Shown: positions 33,049-43,786 of the stretch, one piece after another | How the letters are laid out: each line of letters starts with the position of its first letter | Numbering within the stretch: position 1 is the stretch's first letter | DNA from: Parastagonospora avenae f. sp. tritici 18332-5 | Taxonomy: Eukaryota > Ascomycota > Dothideomycetes > Pleosporales > Phaeosphaeriaceae | DNA: 64,000 nucleotides | Assembly (NCBI GenBank): GCA_022559985.1 | Contig: JAFJTR010000012.1 | Coordinates: 124,001 to 188,000, forward strand | Reading direction: 5' to 3' | Program-made: the position numbers and the translations under genes | The notes under the pieces: generated by a model | Databases searched by the model: none | The model's input: the letters and a program-made list of their open reading frames with translations, nothing else | What the model was told of the DNA's origin: nothing

Positions 33049-33617
33049 GATGTTTCGATCCTGGGCGGGAATATGTAGAAGGGTCTAATAGCATGTTGAC
33101 GGTCTTTGTGCAAGATATGTTGCGAAAGGTTATAGTTGTGAAAGCCGCGGTTGACGTACATGGGCGGGGTAGCTCCGGAAGCTGTACCAAGTATCGTCCA
33201 ACACCATGAAGCGAAGTAAGCAATTGATGATCAAATCAAAGACACAAACATGACACACATAAAGCAAGAGCAAAGAGTAGAGTTCAAGGAGATGCAATTC
33301 ATTAACTATCCACAATGTAGCTCCGAGTATCCATCACTCAACCAACCACCCAACACCAGCTACCTTCCGAGTGACTGAAAGATAGTGCCCTCCCCAAGAA
33401 TCGGAAGCGACGAGCGCCACCAATACCTAGAGCAGAGCGGAAGGATGGTTGACTATGTGATGGAGCAAAAGTTATGAACACAATTTAGAATGAGGCGGCC
33501 GTCCAGAAACAAACTCCCGTGGGTGCATTGTACAAGTAGAAGAATGATTAGGCCTGATGGGTGTTAGACGATGTAAGAGACCGAGACGTGATGTAACATA
33601 CCATTGACAAGAGGCAT
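33049..33617. other. Intergenic between the oxygenase start and the hex1 stop
   Basis: About 570 bp holding the oxygenase promoter and the hex1 3' UTR. No other gene recognised. Confidence 0.4.
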
Positions 33618-34475
33618 CTACAACCTGGAGCCGTGGACAACCTTGTAGTCGACAGCCATCTCCATACCGTCGTCGTTGATGACGAGGATGCGGACGCTGC
33701 CACGGCCGTTGTCGAAAGACTCGGTGAGGCGGTTGAGGAGAGCGGACTGGTCGAGGACAGGAAGGCCCTGCTTGACATCACCAGACTCGGTCATGGCAAC
33801 GACGCGACCGTCCTCACGGATGTCGAGAACACGGTACTGCTTGAAGACAGGGCCGAGCATGTTCTGGACAACAACGGAAGGAGCCGGGTTGGAGATGAAG
33901 GAAGACTCCTCATGGAGCTGCTTGGTGAACAGGTCAACACCGAGGTAACGGTGCTGGCCAGTCTGGGAGGAGGTGGTGATGCGGATGACCTGGCAAGGGC
34001 GGCCCTGGAGGATCAGGAGGTCACCGATGCGGATGTGGTGGCAAGGGATGGTGATGGTGTTGGGGGAAGCCATCTTGCGTGCGGTAGCAGGTGCTGATGG
34101 AACGTGGGTCTTGGGAGCGGAAGCGTGGGAGACACGAGACACTTGAGACGAAGCTACGTGGGAGGGAGCGACGTGGGAGGGAGCGCGGGTAGAAGAACTG
34201 TTGACACGGACGACGCGTTCAACAGGGGCTCCGGAAACGACGGAACGGGCAGGGGGGGCGGCAGGGATAGTAGTGAACTTCTCCTTGACGATGACCTCTT
34301 CCTTACGGTCGTCGTACTTGGACGCGACGTTGGAGTGCTCGTGAGAGTGGTGGTGGCGGTGAGCGTGGATAGGGTGGGCTACGCGGTCGGCGACCTTGTG
34401 AGCGACCTTGTGGGCTGCGTTGGAGATACCGTGACGAAAGCTGTGGTAGTGGCCGTCGTCGTCGTAATATCCCAT
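33618..34475 (-). CDS. hex1: Woronin body major protein HEX1
   Basis: HEX1 self-assembles into the crystalline core of Woronin bodies, peroxisome-derived organelles that plug septal pores after wounding; it is specific to Pezizomycotina. From MGYYDDDGHYHSFRHG at 34475, the classical HEX1 start, the protein has 285 residues. A His-rich linker (AHPIHAHRHHHSHEHS) and an Ala/Ser/Val-rich segment precede the conserved eIF5A-like core: TITIPCHHIRIGDLLILQGR, GVDLFTKQLHEESSFISNPA, LGPVFKQYRVLDI. The C-terminus SRL is the PTS1 signal that targets it to peroxisomes. The frame stays open far upstream of this Met, across a 223-nt intron, but without any further ATG (see the leader feature), so a longer isoform is possible. 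Confidence 0.93.
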   Translation of the reverse strand: MGYYDDDGHYHSFRHGISNAAHKVAHKVADRVAHPIHAHRHHHSHEHSNVASKYDDRKEEVIVKEKFTTIPAAPPARSVVSGAPVERVVRVNSSSTRAPSHVAPSHVASSQVSRVSHASAPKTHVPSAPATARKMASPNTITIPCHHIRIGDLLILQGRPCQVIRITTSSQTGQHRYLGVDLFTKQLHEESSFISNPAPSVVVQNMLGPVFKQYRVLDIREDGRVVAMTESGDVKQGLPVLDQSALLNRLTESFDNGRGSVRILVINDDGMEMAVDYKVVHGSRL

Positions 34476-35637
34476 ATCACGCTTGAAGTGCTTGGGGGCG
34501 TCGACAGTGGAACGAGTAGTCTTTTCTACTCGAACCGGGGCTGGGGAGCGGCTGTCAACCTGTCCTTGGTAGGGATAGGTGTCCTTGGCAGTGACAGTCT
34601 CGCGCGTGTAGCGTGAGGCTTGTTGGTCGTTGGCGTGGGTGCTGAGGTTGGTGTAACCTTGCTCAGCGACGATGGGACGGGTGCGCTCACGGAACTGACG
34701 TTCAGTAACGTCGATCTGAGAGGGTGCGTAGTCGGTGGCAGGGCCGTGGACAGTGTTGAAGTGACGGTCGTAGGCTCGGTCTTGAACCTCGACGTGAGTG
34801 TGGGTGGTGGATGAGGATGGGGGCTGGTAGCTGAAGAAGAGATGGAAGGTCAGCTTGGGTAGGGAAGAGGAGGTGAGGGAAAAGTGGGGAGCTGCACGTC
34901 GCTCGGACAACAACAAAAGAAAGGGGCTAGCGTGTTGAGGTGGCTTGCTAGCGCCAAGCTCAGGGGGCTGGGAGTCGGGGCTATTGTGCTGATCCGTGCC
35001 ATGTGCGCTGGCAAAACAATAACGGAAATGATTCAGGCATCGGGGGTACTTACCGGTCGCGCGCGGACTGGAATTCTACGTGCTCCTGACGGTGCTCGTG
35101 GCGATGCTGCTGCCGGGGCGGCTGAACTTGCTCGGGCTGCCTGTAGCGAGTCTGTTCGTGGATATGAACTTCCTCGTGCTGCTGGGACTGGGGCGGCTGA
35201 GGACGGCGAAGACGCTCTTGCTCAGTGATGTGGATCTCCTCCTTGACGTAGGTGTCGCGGTGGGCAGATTGTGGTGGGGGAGGTTGAGGGTGAAGTTGAG
35301 GTTGGCGGACGGTGGCTGTGAAGGATTCGTGTGTCTCTTCGTGACCTTCCCCTCCGTGTACTGCCTGTTGCGAGACCTTTGCTTCGCCTTCTACCTTGAC
35401 ACTGGTAGATTCCTTAACTTCCGCGTTCCGATACGCAGACGGGAAGACACTGAAGGGGATCGGAACCTGTAGTCTGTCAGCGCGCGCTCTTTTGTTACAA
35501 TGGCGCTCGGGCAAAACGGACTCGTGCTTCAAAATCCAGTTTGTCGGAGTCGGGTCGCTCGTTCTTGAAAACCCTTCGAACCGTTCGAAAACAATTCGAA
35601 AGGAATCAAGAAAGAACTTCTTGGCTCCTTTAGGGTC
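34476..35637 (-). other. ATG-free open leader of hex1, possible N-terminal extension
   Basis: The HEX1 frame continues upstream of its Met through exon 2 to 34830. An intron at 34831-35053 (GTAAGT donor, TCTTCTTCAG acceptor) leads to exon 1, which is open in frame until TGA at 35638-35640. The encoded sequence is Gln/His/Glu/Arg-rich (QQHEEVHIHEQTRYRQPEQV; QQHRHEHRQEHVEFQSARDR, then YQPPSSSTTHTHVEVQDRAY). Reading the plus strand for CAT, I find none between 34476 and 35819 except two inside the predicted intron (near 35000 and 35039). So the exons contain no ATG in any frame. An acceptor-like GCTGAC...CTACAG ends at about 35467, so a further upstream exon cannot be excluded. It may be a very long scanning leader, or an extension begun at a near-cognate codon. 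Confidence 0.6.
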
Positions 35638-38028
35638 TCACGGGGAGATGTGTTGGAGTAAGAGGTGCTGAAGGGTGGCCAGCGTAAAGATGTGACGTGT
35701 GAGATGCAATTGGGTGCAGTAGCGGGGTGGAGGAGAGAGGGAGCAGTGCGGCGAGACGAGGGGATCAAGTAGATTGGCGGTCAGCGGGAACTCTGTTGTG
35801 AGGCCGTTTGGCTGCGGTGCATGCATGGCATGGCTGGGGCGTCGAGGGAGCTGTCCGGGAGCGGACTAGTGCTGTTGTGATTGGCAGCTAGCGCGTCGCA
35901 GCTCCCCCTTTTCGCATGCTTCGACGCTTCATCGAACGACGCAATGAAGCGGGCCCTCCGACGGCGGATCACATTCGCACCGAGGCATGTCCTGACGCGC
36001 AATGCAGCACTGTGCGGCTGTTGGCCTGGCGATTGTAGCTCAATGGCCTCGCCGTCGCGGCCAAATTGCCTTGGGCTGGGAGCTCCGCGTCTTGCTGCAG
36101 CTTGACGAACAGTGGGCCGCGTCTCATCTTCGTGGAGCCGTGCAATTGGAGCGTGCCATGCGTCTCATACGCCAGAGGTTGGTTCGCGTGCTTTTCAGCT
36201 GAGGGTAATCCATGCTGTCTTGCCAGCAATCGTTGCGTGGAGGCGCTCCCAGCCTCTCACCAGCCCTCCCAATTTTCAGGCGCGTCGCGATTGGCCGAAG
36301 CTTGCTGGATAGCTTCTGCAGGAGCTGTCGATAGCTCCAGGCTGGGGAACCTTGGCGATCGTCACCTCGCCAACGGATCGGGCGGATAATCACGTGCTGG
36401 GCGCCTGTCCATTGAGTCCCAGCGACTGTGCTCCGTATGGGTGCGCCATCTGGGAGCCATCTCCGGCAGCGGTCGTTCACGTCGTCGACGGCCCAAGCCT
36501 CAAGCGAACCGTGGTTCCATACGCACTGGTGGGCGGTCGAGCCTTATCCTAGCCGGCCAGCGCCCGCAGTCTGACGTGCAGACTGATGGAGCGTCGCAAC
36601 CGCGCCCAGGTCTAGCGCATGTGATAACGACTGACGACCTCGACGTTTGCAGGGGCGCATCGTTTCGATCCAGGAGCGACGACGTTGAGGCCCTGCAGTG
36701 TCGTTGTAAACATGTGCTGCCGGTCCAATCTGCGATTGCGAGGGTCCCTTGGCTTAACGCGACCAGAGACTTATCGAAAATTTAGTCGAGGACAGCTCCT
36801 GGTAGCTGCTGACGTAAGAAGTGTCCATCCATAGAAGATGGCAAGCCTCATACTCACGCGACATGAAAAAGGTAAAATAGGCGTAGAAGTCGTGCAAGGT
36901 CACCGTCGAATGGTAAGATTGCGAAAGATGGGAGGGAGGGTTGCCTGAACTGCACTGGTACTGGTAATTCAGCAAAGGTTCGGGCAGGTGAGTGCTTCGC
37001 TCAATGCAGCAGTCGCTGTGGGACTTCAACAACAAACCTCCATTTGCAGGTCAAGTGGTTCCTTCGCATATAGGATGACCTCTAGCGGCACTTGCCACTT
37101 CCGCTTCACGTAGTTCTTTTCAGCGCGTCGTCTTCCAAGTTGAACCTCAACATGCCCAAATCATCTCTTATGTATCTCTGCAACACGTTCCAGGACTGGC
37201 AAATCCACTTCTAAGCCGGATGGAATATACATGCCCGTCCTCAGATATACCTGCATACACAGGTAGCACGCAACGGTTTCCAGCATCGGTTAAACCGCCG
37301 AATCGCTTCACGCCGATCTACGAGCTGCCGTGCAACTCATGCGATCAAACCTGGCATCCCGCATCACGGACTGATGGCCGACCGTTGTGCATAAGCCCAG
37401 GGTGTGTGTACAACCACAATCGGTTACACAACCATGGGAGGCTACATTCCAGCACTGCATCATCCGCCGCGCCACCGCATCTACATCCGCCATCAATGTC
37501 GCAGTAGCACGCGAATGACAGCTGTTTGCTGGACATTGTCTCGCATACTGACACAAACCAATGCTCATATCGAAGGTTCTTCTTCTCAGTCTGGAGTTGC
37601 GATGTATGACGACGGCAAACGACCCGTACAGTGTACAGCACTTTCCCAATCAATTGAAGAAATGTCCAACCTGGGTACTGGTTCTTCTCCATCTAGGGTA
37701 GCGAATGCAAGGCAAGACAGTCATGCCTGTCAATGTCCTACGCTGTGAACGAATCATCTTCACCGCTTAAAAGATACATACCATGCTTCTCGTGCTGTTA
37801 AGCGCACCTTGCCTATTCATTTCCCGTGTTTGCTCTTCAATTGTCAGTAGCCGCGTACTCTTCTTTCCTGTGGAATGTTCTCCGGTCATTCGCCACGGTA
37901 ACCTGCAGGGCAACTCTCCGCAGTCAAACACTACTTTGATTCATATAGTTCTGATTGCCTTGCTGCTCTCTTGGCTTTCGTCGCTCTTTCTCTTCGTCTG
38001 AGTGGTGAGCGGCTTTCATCTATCGAAT
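35638..38028. other. Long intergenic region between hex1 and chitinase
   Basis: About 2.4 kb. The part near 35640-35830 is pyrimidine-rich on the hex1 strand and probably holds its promoter and transcription start; three minus-strand ATGs cluster at about 35820-35833. From 35830 to 37740 I see only short, mutually overlapping frames. The chitinase promoter should lie in the last few hundred bases. This is the largest unexplained gap in the window. Confidence 0.4.
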
Positions 38029-40271
38029 ATGCGTGCCTCCCTAATAGCACCGTGGCTCTTCGCGGCATCAGGGAGTGCCCGCTTCGTGATGTACGCTGAC
38101 GAGTAAGTACACTATGGTGTAAAATGTTCCCTTCAAATCTCACCACCTCCAGGTGGCATCCGACCCGACCAACCAACCCCAAAGATCGTGCTGGTATCGA
38201 TCATGTTGTCATTGCTTTCGCCATGGCCAATGCCACTGCTTCTTTCCAGCCAAAAGTTCCCATATCGACCATTCGTTCAGAGTTCCCAAACGCAAAGCTC
38301 ATGATCGCAGTTGGTGGGTGGGGTGATGATGCTGGTTTTCTCCAGGCTTCAAAGACAGATGCCGCAATTACCCAATTTGCTGCCGATGTCGGTACTATGC
38401 TTACGAACACTGGTGCCGACGGTGTTGGTGAGTCTTTAATGCTGCTGCAATTCCAACAACATCGTACTGACGACCTTCAGACATCGATTGGGAGTATCCT
38501 GGTGGCAATGGCGGCGACTACAAGGAAGTACTCAACTCGGAGAAAGCTTATCAAATCGAGGCCTTCCCCAAATTCCTAGCCGCAGTGCGTGCAGCGATTG
38601 GAAAGAAGCTTCTTTCCATTGCTGTACCTGGCAAGAAAGGTGGGTATCGTCATATAAATCATGATGATTGCGTTTTTAACTTGCACTAGGTGACATGATC
38701 GCGTACACGAAAGAGACGGGCTCAAAGATATGGCGCTCTGTCGACTTCATCAATGTAAGTCCCCAACATCTTGCAACCAAAACAAGAAACTAACCTCGCA
38801 AGGTAATGTCATACGATCTCATGAACCGCCGTGACAATGTCACAAAACACCACTCCTCGGTCGTCGATTCTGCTGCCACTATTGAGCGTTACCTCGCCAT
38901 TGGTGCTCCACCCGAGAAGTTGAACCGTGAGCCAACCTTCTTGTAGCTATGCGCTTTGACTGACCAGTTTCTAGTCGGCTTCGCATACTATGCAAAGTAC
39001 TTCACGACAAAACCTGGCTGCACATCCACCCCACCACTTGGCTGTCCCATCGTCCTGGCAGAGGATCCGGTCACTGGCAAGGACACGCTCACCTCGGGTG
39101 CTTGGACTTTCGAGCCCTCGCATATGAAGCCCGTCGACGCATCAGCTTTGACTGTGTCTTACGATGGTACTTGCGGGTAAGTTCGATCCACCAACCTGCT
39201 CTGTAATATACTAATTATACCTGCCATTCATCCAGCCCAGACAAAGGCACAAAATGCTCTTCAGGCTGCTGCTCCCAATACGGTAACTGCGGAAACTCCC
39301 CCGAGCACTGTTCCGGTGCTTGTCAACATGCCTTCGGTACCGGCTGCACCGACCCCGACGTCGCTGGTTCCTGGCAATCTGCCCTTGCCGGCGGCATGAC
39401 CGACAACAAAGCTGGCGGCCAGTACTTCTTCGATGCTGAGAACAACTTGTTCTGGACATGGGACACCCCCGCTCTCATCTCGCGCAAATTCGACGACATT
39501 GTCCGCAAGTACAAGCTCGGTGGCGTCATGGCGTGGAGTCTGGGGGAAGATAGCTTCGACTGGAGCCATATCAAAGCCATGGCAGACGAGCTGGAGAAGG
39601 GAGGAGCTGGAGGCGGCGAATCAAGCACTAAACTCAAGACTCCTACAGGCTCGGATTCAACTCCTCTCGAACAAGGCCCCTCCGATCCCCAGGCCCCAAA
39701 CATCGCCAGCGCACCAACACCCTCGGCAGAGAATGAGCCCTTCAACGTCGTCTGGGTCGACGGCACACCTGAAGGGCCAGCAGGCGATCACGCCACCCAA
39801 CCCGGCTCGCCAGATACTTCCGTCGCCAACCAACAGAGCGAACAAGCATCCACACCGCAGCAAAACAATTCCCTCCCCATCCCCGTCCTACCAGCCCTCC
39901 CCCCAACTCAATCCACACGCACCCGCAAACCCCGTCCCCGCCCTCGCCCCAGTCCCTCCCCCCGTCCCCTGCGCCGCCCGCGCCCCTCCCCCCGTCCTCT
40001 TCGCAAACCCACTCCCATCCTCCCTGCCGCCGCCCCAAACACCGCGATCCTCGCTTCCCCCGCGCAAACAGCCAGTTCCGTGCTCCCGTCCCCGAGCCTC
40101 GGTGCTCTGCCCTTCAGCCCAGAGTTTCTGGCGGCGTTGGGGGACAGGAGGGCGGCGCCAAGGGTTACGCCGGCGCCGAGGGGGAGGGTGGATGTTAATC
40201 GGAAGGCGGCTCGGGCGCCAAGGAGGAGGGGGGAGAAGAAGAAGAACAAGATGATGATGCCGAGGGTTTAG
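38029..40271 (+). CDS. Secreted GH18 chitinase with inserted CBM18 domain and Pro/Arg-rich tail
   Basis: Seven exons: 38029-38102, 38153-38427, 38481-38639, 38690-38754, 38803-38926, 38975-39176 and 39236-40271; introns 48-59 nt; 644 residues. The signal peptide is MRASLIAPWLFAASGSA. The GH18 barrel carries LMIAVGGWGDD and the catalytic DGVDIDWEYPGG (DxxDxDxE; the final Asp-Glu part needs the exon 2/3 splice). Other strands are VMSYDLMNRRDN and GGVMAWSLGEDS. A chitin-binding type 1 (CBM18) module, CSSGCCSQYGNCGNSPEHC, is inserted late in the barrel. After about residue 440 the tail is low-complexity, ending in repeated Arg-Pro dipeptides and a basic KKKNKMMMPRV, unusual for a secreted enzyme. 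Likely role: hydrolysis of own or foreign chitin. The tail frame is open, but its expression should be checked. Confidence 0.88.
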
Positions 40272-40504
40272 GGGAGGGAAGGGGAGATGGACATTAGGAT
40301 GAGGATGAGGATTATGAGGAGATGTGATTTGGAGTTTTTGTTTAGTTTTAGCATTTGCATGAGGTACTTCTGTTTCTGGCTGACTTTGTGGAATTATTGA
40401 ATGAGAAAAGTTTGCCTTTGAATATTTGTGTGCGGGTTGTGTTTCATCATGGTAGAGTCTATTGGATGCATTCGGGCGTGTTTAAAAACTACATGAGGTT
40501 GTGT

Positions 40505-43033
40505 TCACGCACCACCCTTCCCAACCCCTCGCGTGCTCAAATCCGCTTCGAACATCCACTCCCTCCCTGGCTCCAATGCCTTGCCCTGCACCTCAAACGT
40601 CTTCTCGAGATCCCTCAACGCAGCTCCATCGCCCCTCCCCCTCGCAATACCATCCAACCGCACAAACCCTCTTCGATCAACCTTCCTCCTTAACCTCGGA
40701 TGCCACAAGTTATCATGCACCATGCCCCTCTGAAACAGCTCAGGCTCCACAAACAGCCTACTCCCCCAAATCTCATTAACCTCCTTGACATACGCGCTAT
40801 ACGGAATGGGATTAACGTCCTCCATGACGCGATTCTCCCACTTGCGCGAGCGGCCGCGGCCAAACAGGACTGTGAATTGCATCTGCAGGGCCTTGACGAC
40901 GGTGTGGTAGTGTACGCGGACGCCGAGGTCGCGCAGCAAGACGACAGTACGAAGGCCGGAGCTCCAGGATTCGCGCTTGAGGACGAGGCGGCGGACGAGC
41001 ATGCGGCGGTAGTGTTTCTTACGCAGGGTGGGGCCGAGGAGGGATTGTTCGAGGGGCGCGTTGGGAAGCAGACCGGCGTGGAAGCCCCAGATTATGAAGG
41101 CTTGTTGGAGGGATGGGGGGAATAGTTGGCGAATGGGGTGGTCGGTTCGCTCGCGTTGGGTGGTGGTGCCGGGGAAGTGGAAGTAGTGGGAGCGCTGGGG
41201 GAATTTGGCTTTGAGGATTTCGGTTGCGCGGGCGAGGAAGGGCGATGAGGGGAGGTTGGGGAATTGGTGGCTGCTTCGCGGGGCGTACCAGGACAGTAAC
41301 CATAAGAGCAGGCGGCGAAGCTCGCGGAGTCGACCGCTCATGCCGAAGCGTCGGATAAGTTCGCGCCATGTACGAGGAGGGATGGAAGCCATGCCGAATT
41401 CGAGGATGCTCATGAAGCTGCGCGTGACAAAGCGCAGATCATCGTATCCATCGTGTACTGCGGTGGGTTTGCGACCGCGTTGGCGACGCCGAAGTAGACT
41501 TTTGATAGCGGCTATGGACTCTGCGGTCAGCATGACGCCCCGGATACGCATGTCTTGGAGCACTTCCGTGACATGTTTTGGTCCGGTGCGTCGGATCTGA
41601 AATTGCAAGAGGAGGTTCCACGACTCTTGGCTGGAGTCCTTGTGGAACAGGGTCAGGATGGCAAGCGTACGTCGGGCTTGCATGTGGTCTTCCTGGTCTA
41701 GATAGAAATCAAGCAGCTTCCTCTGCACTTGCGCATCGCCAAAGACATCTGGGTGCTGGTCGCTGTCGAGCATACTGCGAACCAGACTCCACCAGCGCTC
41801 TTTGGCGAACTTTTCTATCGCAAGAGAGTAGACGCATCCTTGCAGTGCTATGCCGTTTTCTCTTAGCGCTTCGAAATGAAATGGCAAATCTTGGAGTGGA
41901 TTGGTTCGAGAGGCCATTGCTAGTACAGCCTGTGGGCCAATCTCATTGACCCCTACCATGGCAAGTCCTCTGATGACAGATTCGGGTGGGAAGGTCTTGG
42001 TTGCAAACATTCGTGCGCAGAAGGAGTCCTCGAAGCGCACAGGTGCAGTATCGCGACCCAGCAGCCGCTGCATGAGCTCTGTGTTGTATCTCTCGCGCTG
42101 CCGTATCGAATCTTTCAAGGCAGGGTCAGTATTGGCGAGCAGGGACACTTCGTCTGTGAGGAGAAGAACGACAGGATGTTTCGCAATGGGTTCAGAGGGC
42201 ATGTCTCCGCAAGACGTGCAGAGTCTATGCCATTTGCGGGCCAATTGAATATGTCCCTTTTCAATGAGGGCTGGCACCACGTCGTCATACAGATCTCGAC
42301 GCCTCCTACTCTTGTATATTTCCAACAATGCTCCATATGCGGCAGGTCCGAAATTTGATCTTCCCTGTTGGGCAAGACTCTTCAAAGGAGTGGCTTTGAG
42401 TTCCAGCCTCGCTTTCAGCAGATGATGGTAATCCAATGCCTTTTTGGGCTCCCGAGGAAGCCAGTGGCTCATGACTAGGAAATAGAGACCAGCGTACGTC
42501 TTCTTGGTCTCTCTGAATAGTTGTGCGGCATGTTCGATGACTTCCACTACTAGATCAGGGTGCTTGATGAAGGTCCCCCAGATGTAGTCGGCGTGATCTG
42601 TAAAGTCGCATGGGAGGTCGTATTGTGCATCCTGCCGGAGTTTCCACACGGCCTTGACGCCTTTCAGCCCATCTTGGCGCTCCCGGAGAGCCAGAGACTC
42701 TGCCCATGCCGCTGCGCTAGTGGTCCCGTCTCCAGCTTTTGTCCCATGTAGTACGGCTCCAGGTTTGTCTCTATCCTTGGGCACAGCATCCTCAAGAAGC
42801 TGACGAATGGCCTCGCGCTTGGCTTGGTCCTCGCTGGACTCGTACCATCTTCTCCACTTCAATTTCACCGGGACTGCTCTTTTCTTGGTTCCGTAGTGGC
42901 GGTGCGTGATTTTGGCGTGGCAGCAGGAAGCAGCGGGCAAACATGCTGCAGGCACCTCGGGCCCATTGACGATGGCGCGCAGGAGTCGCAGGGCAGACGG
43001 GCTGGCGAGGAGCCTGTCCAGGGCCGGTGGCAT
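40505..43033 (-). CDS. PPR-like mitochondrial protein
   Basis: The open frame extends to 43063, but the first ATG is 43033 (MPPALDRLLASPSALRLLRA), giving 842 residues without introns. The N-terminus is basic and amphipathic with AKITHRHYGTKKRAVPVKLK, consistent with mitochondrial import. The body is a long helical array with PPR-like units (SNFGPAAYGALLEIYKSRRR, ESVIRGLAMVGVNEIGPQAV, WNLLLQFQIRRTGPKHVTEV). The C-terminal third is Arg-rich (LRRLLLWLLSWYAPRSSHQF; KHYRRMLVRRLVLKRESW). Such proteins usually act in mitochondrial RNA processing or translation; no specific target can be named. The last 300 bp switch to G-rich codons on the coding strand. It could instead be a mitoribosome-associated factor. 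Confidence 0.7.
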   Translation of the reverse strand: MPPALDRLLASPSALRLLRAIVNGPEVPAACLPAASCCHAKITHRHYGTKKRAVPVKLKWRRWYESSEDQAKREAIRQLLEDAVPKDRDKPGAVLHGTKAGDGTTSAAAWAESLALRERQDGLKGVKAVWKLRQDAQYDLPCDFTDHADYIWGTFIKHPDLVVEVIEHAAQLFRETKKTYAGLYFLVMSHWLPREPKKALDYHHLLKARLELKATPLKSLAQQGRSNFGPAAYGALLEIYKSRRRRDLYDDVVPALIEKGHIQLARKWHRLCTSCGDMPSEPIAKHPVVLLLTDEVSLLANTDPALKDSIRQRERYNTELMQRLLGRDTAPVRFEDSFCARMFATKTFPPESVIRGLAMVGVNEIGPQAVLAMASRTNPLQDLPFHFEALRENGIALQGCVYSLAIEKFAKERWWSLVRSMLDSDQHPDVFGDAQVQRKLLDFYLDQEDHMQARRTLAILTLFHKDSSQESWNLLLQFQIRRTGPKHVTEVLQDMRIRGVMLTAESIAAIKSLLRRRQRGRKPTAVHDGYDDLRFVTRSFMSILEFGMASIPPRTWRELIRRFGMSGRLRELRRLLLWLLSWYAPRSSHQFPNLPSSPFLARATEILKAKFPQRSHYFHFPGTTTQRERTDHPIRQLFPPSLQQAFIIWGFHAGLLPNAPLEQSLLGPTLRKKHYRRMLVRRLVLKRESWSSGLRTVVLLRDLGVRVHYHTVVKALQMQFTVLFGRGRSRKWENRVMEDVNPIPYSAYVKEVNEIWGSRLFVEPELFQRGMVHDNLWHPRLRRKVDRRGFVRLDGIARGRGDGAALRDLEKTFEVQGKALEPGREWMFEADLSTRGVGKGGA

Positions 43034-43270
43034 TAACAGAGTGAGGTTAAAGAGTGAAGTCAAGCCATTGGCAGCAACAAATGCCCATTCACTGCCGCCG
43101 ACGTTCGAGCTCGAAGAAGAAGTCGCGAATTGTTGCGACCGAAAAGGGGCTAGCTTGCTTGGCAGTCAACTCTCTTGCGGCATCATTCGACCTCACTTCA
43201 CGATCCGAATCACGCACCAAACCACCCATTGCACCCGCACCCGTCCCCCGATATATCTCCACTCTTCACA

Positions 43271-43786
43271 ATGGCAGGGTACGTCTACTTCGCAGCTGTG
43301 GACGTCTTCGCGCAGCGATGCTCGGCTTGCGACAGCCATGGCTGCGACCCCGTCTTTCCGCATCATCTTCGACACTGACAGTCACCAGCTGGGTCTACCG
43401 CGAGAACCGTGTACCGTACTACCAGCGCGAGTTCCAGAAGCACGATGGTCTGAGGACTTGGGAGAAGGTGCGTACCCTCTACGGAAGAGCTTGGGCAGAC
43501 AGCGGGGAATGACGTGGTCGCAACACCACGAAGACGACCCGCAGCCTGCGCGGAGAAGCAGCGCACAGAACTTCAGAATTACTGGGCGAATCGCTGACTG
43601 AGTAAAATTGCAGGCCCGCGGCAAGTGGATGATTCCCGCCTTCAAGATGGGCCTTTACACCAGCCTCGGCTGCAGCATGTACATGATGGTCCGCCTGGTT
43701 CTCGTAAGCAGCTACATCCAATTTGAAGCTCGCACAGGTTCTAACAAGGCATCTAGGGACACAAGACTTGGGCTGGCAAGAACTAG
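43271..43786 (+). CDS. Cytochrome c oxidase subunit 7a-like small mitochondrial protein
   Basis: Four small exons: 43271-43278, 43389-43467, 43614-43703 and 43757-43786; introns of 110, 146 and 53 nt; 68 residues starting MAGWVYRENRVPYYQ. The pattern NRVPYYQREFQKHDGL matches the VIIa signature (V-P-x-x-Q-x-x-F-Q-x-x-D-G). A single membrane span follows (AFKMGLYTSLGCSMYMMVRL), ending GHKTWAGKN. The gene would sit in the inner mitochondrial membrane as an accessory subunit of complex IV. The first exon has only eight bases, so automatic gene finders may miss it. The divergent neighbour at 40505-43033 is also probably mitochondrial, 237 bp away. The alternative acceptor six bases upstream would break the frame. 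Confidence 0.68.

Noticed and set aside
35638..35826. ATG-started frame MHAPQPNG... in the same phase as the hex1 leader
   Set aside because: It ends at a TGA before the leader frame, is promoter-like in composition (pyrimidine-rich), and no clear donor removes the stop.
36020..36070. tRNA-like A-box (TAGCTCAATGG) sequence
   Set aside because: No matching B-box at the right distance and no cloverleaf could be drawn by eye.
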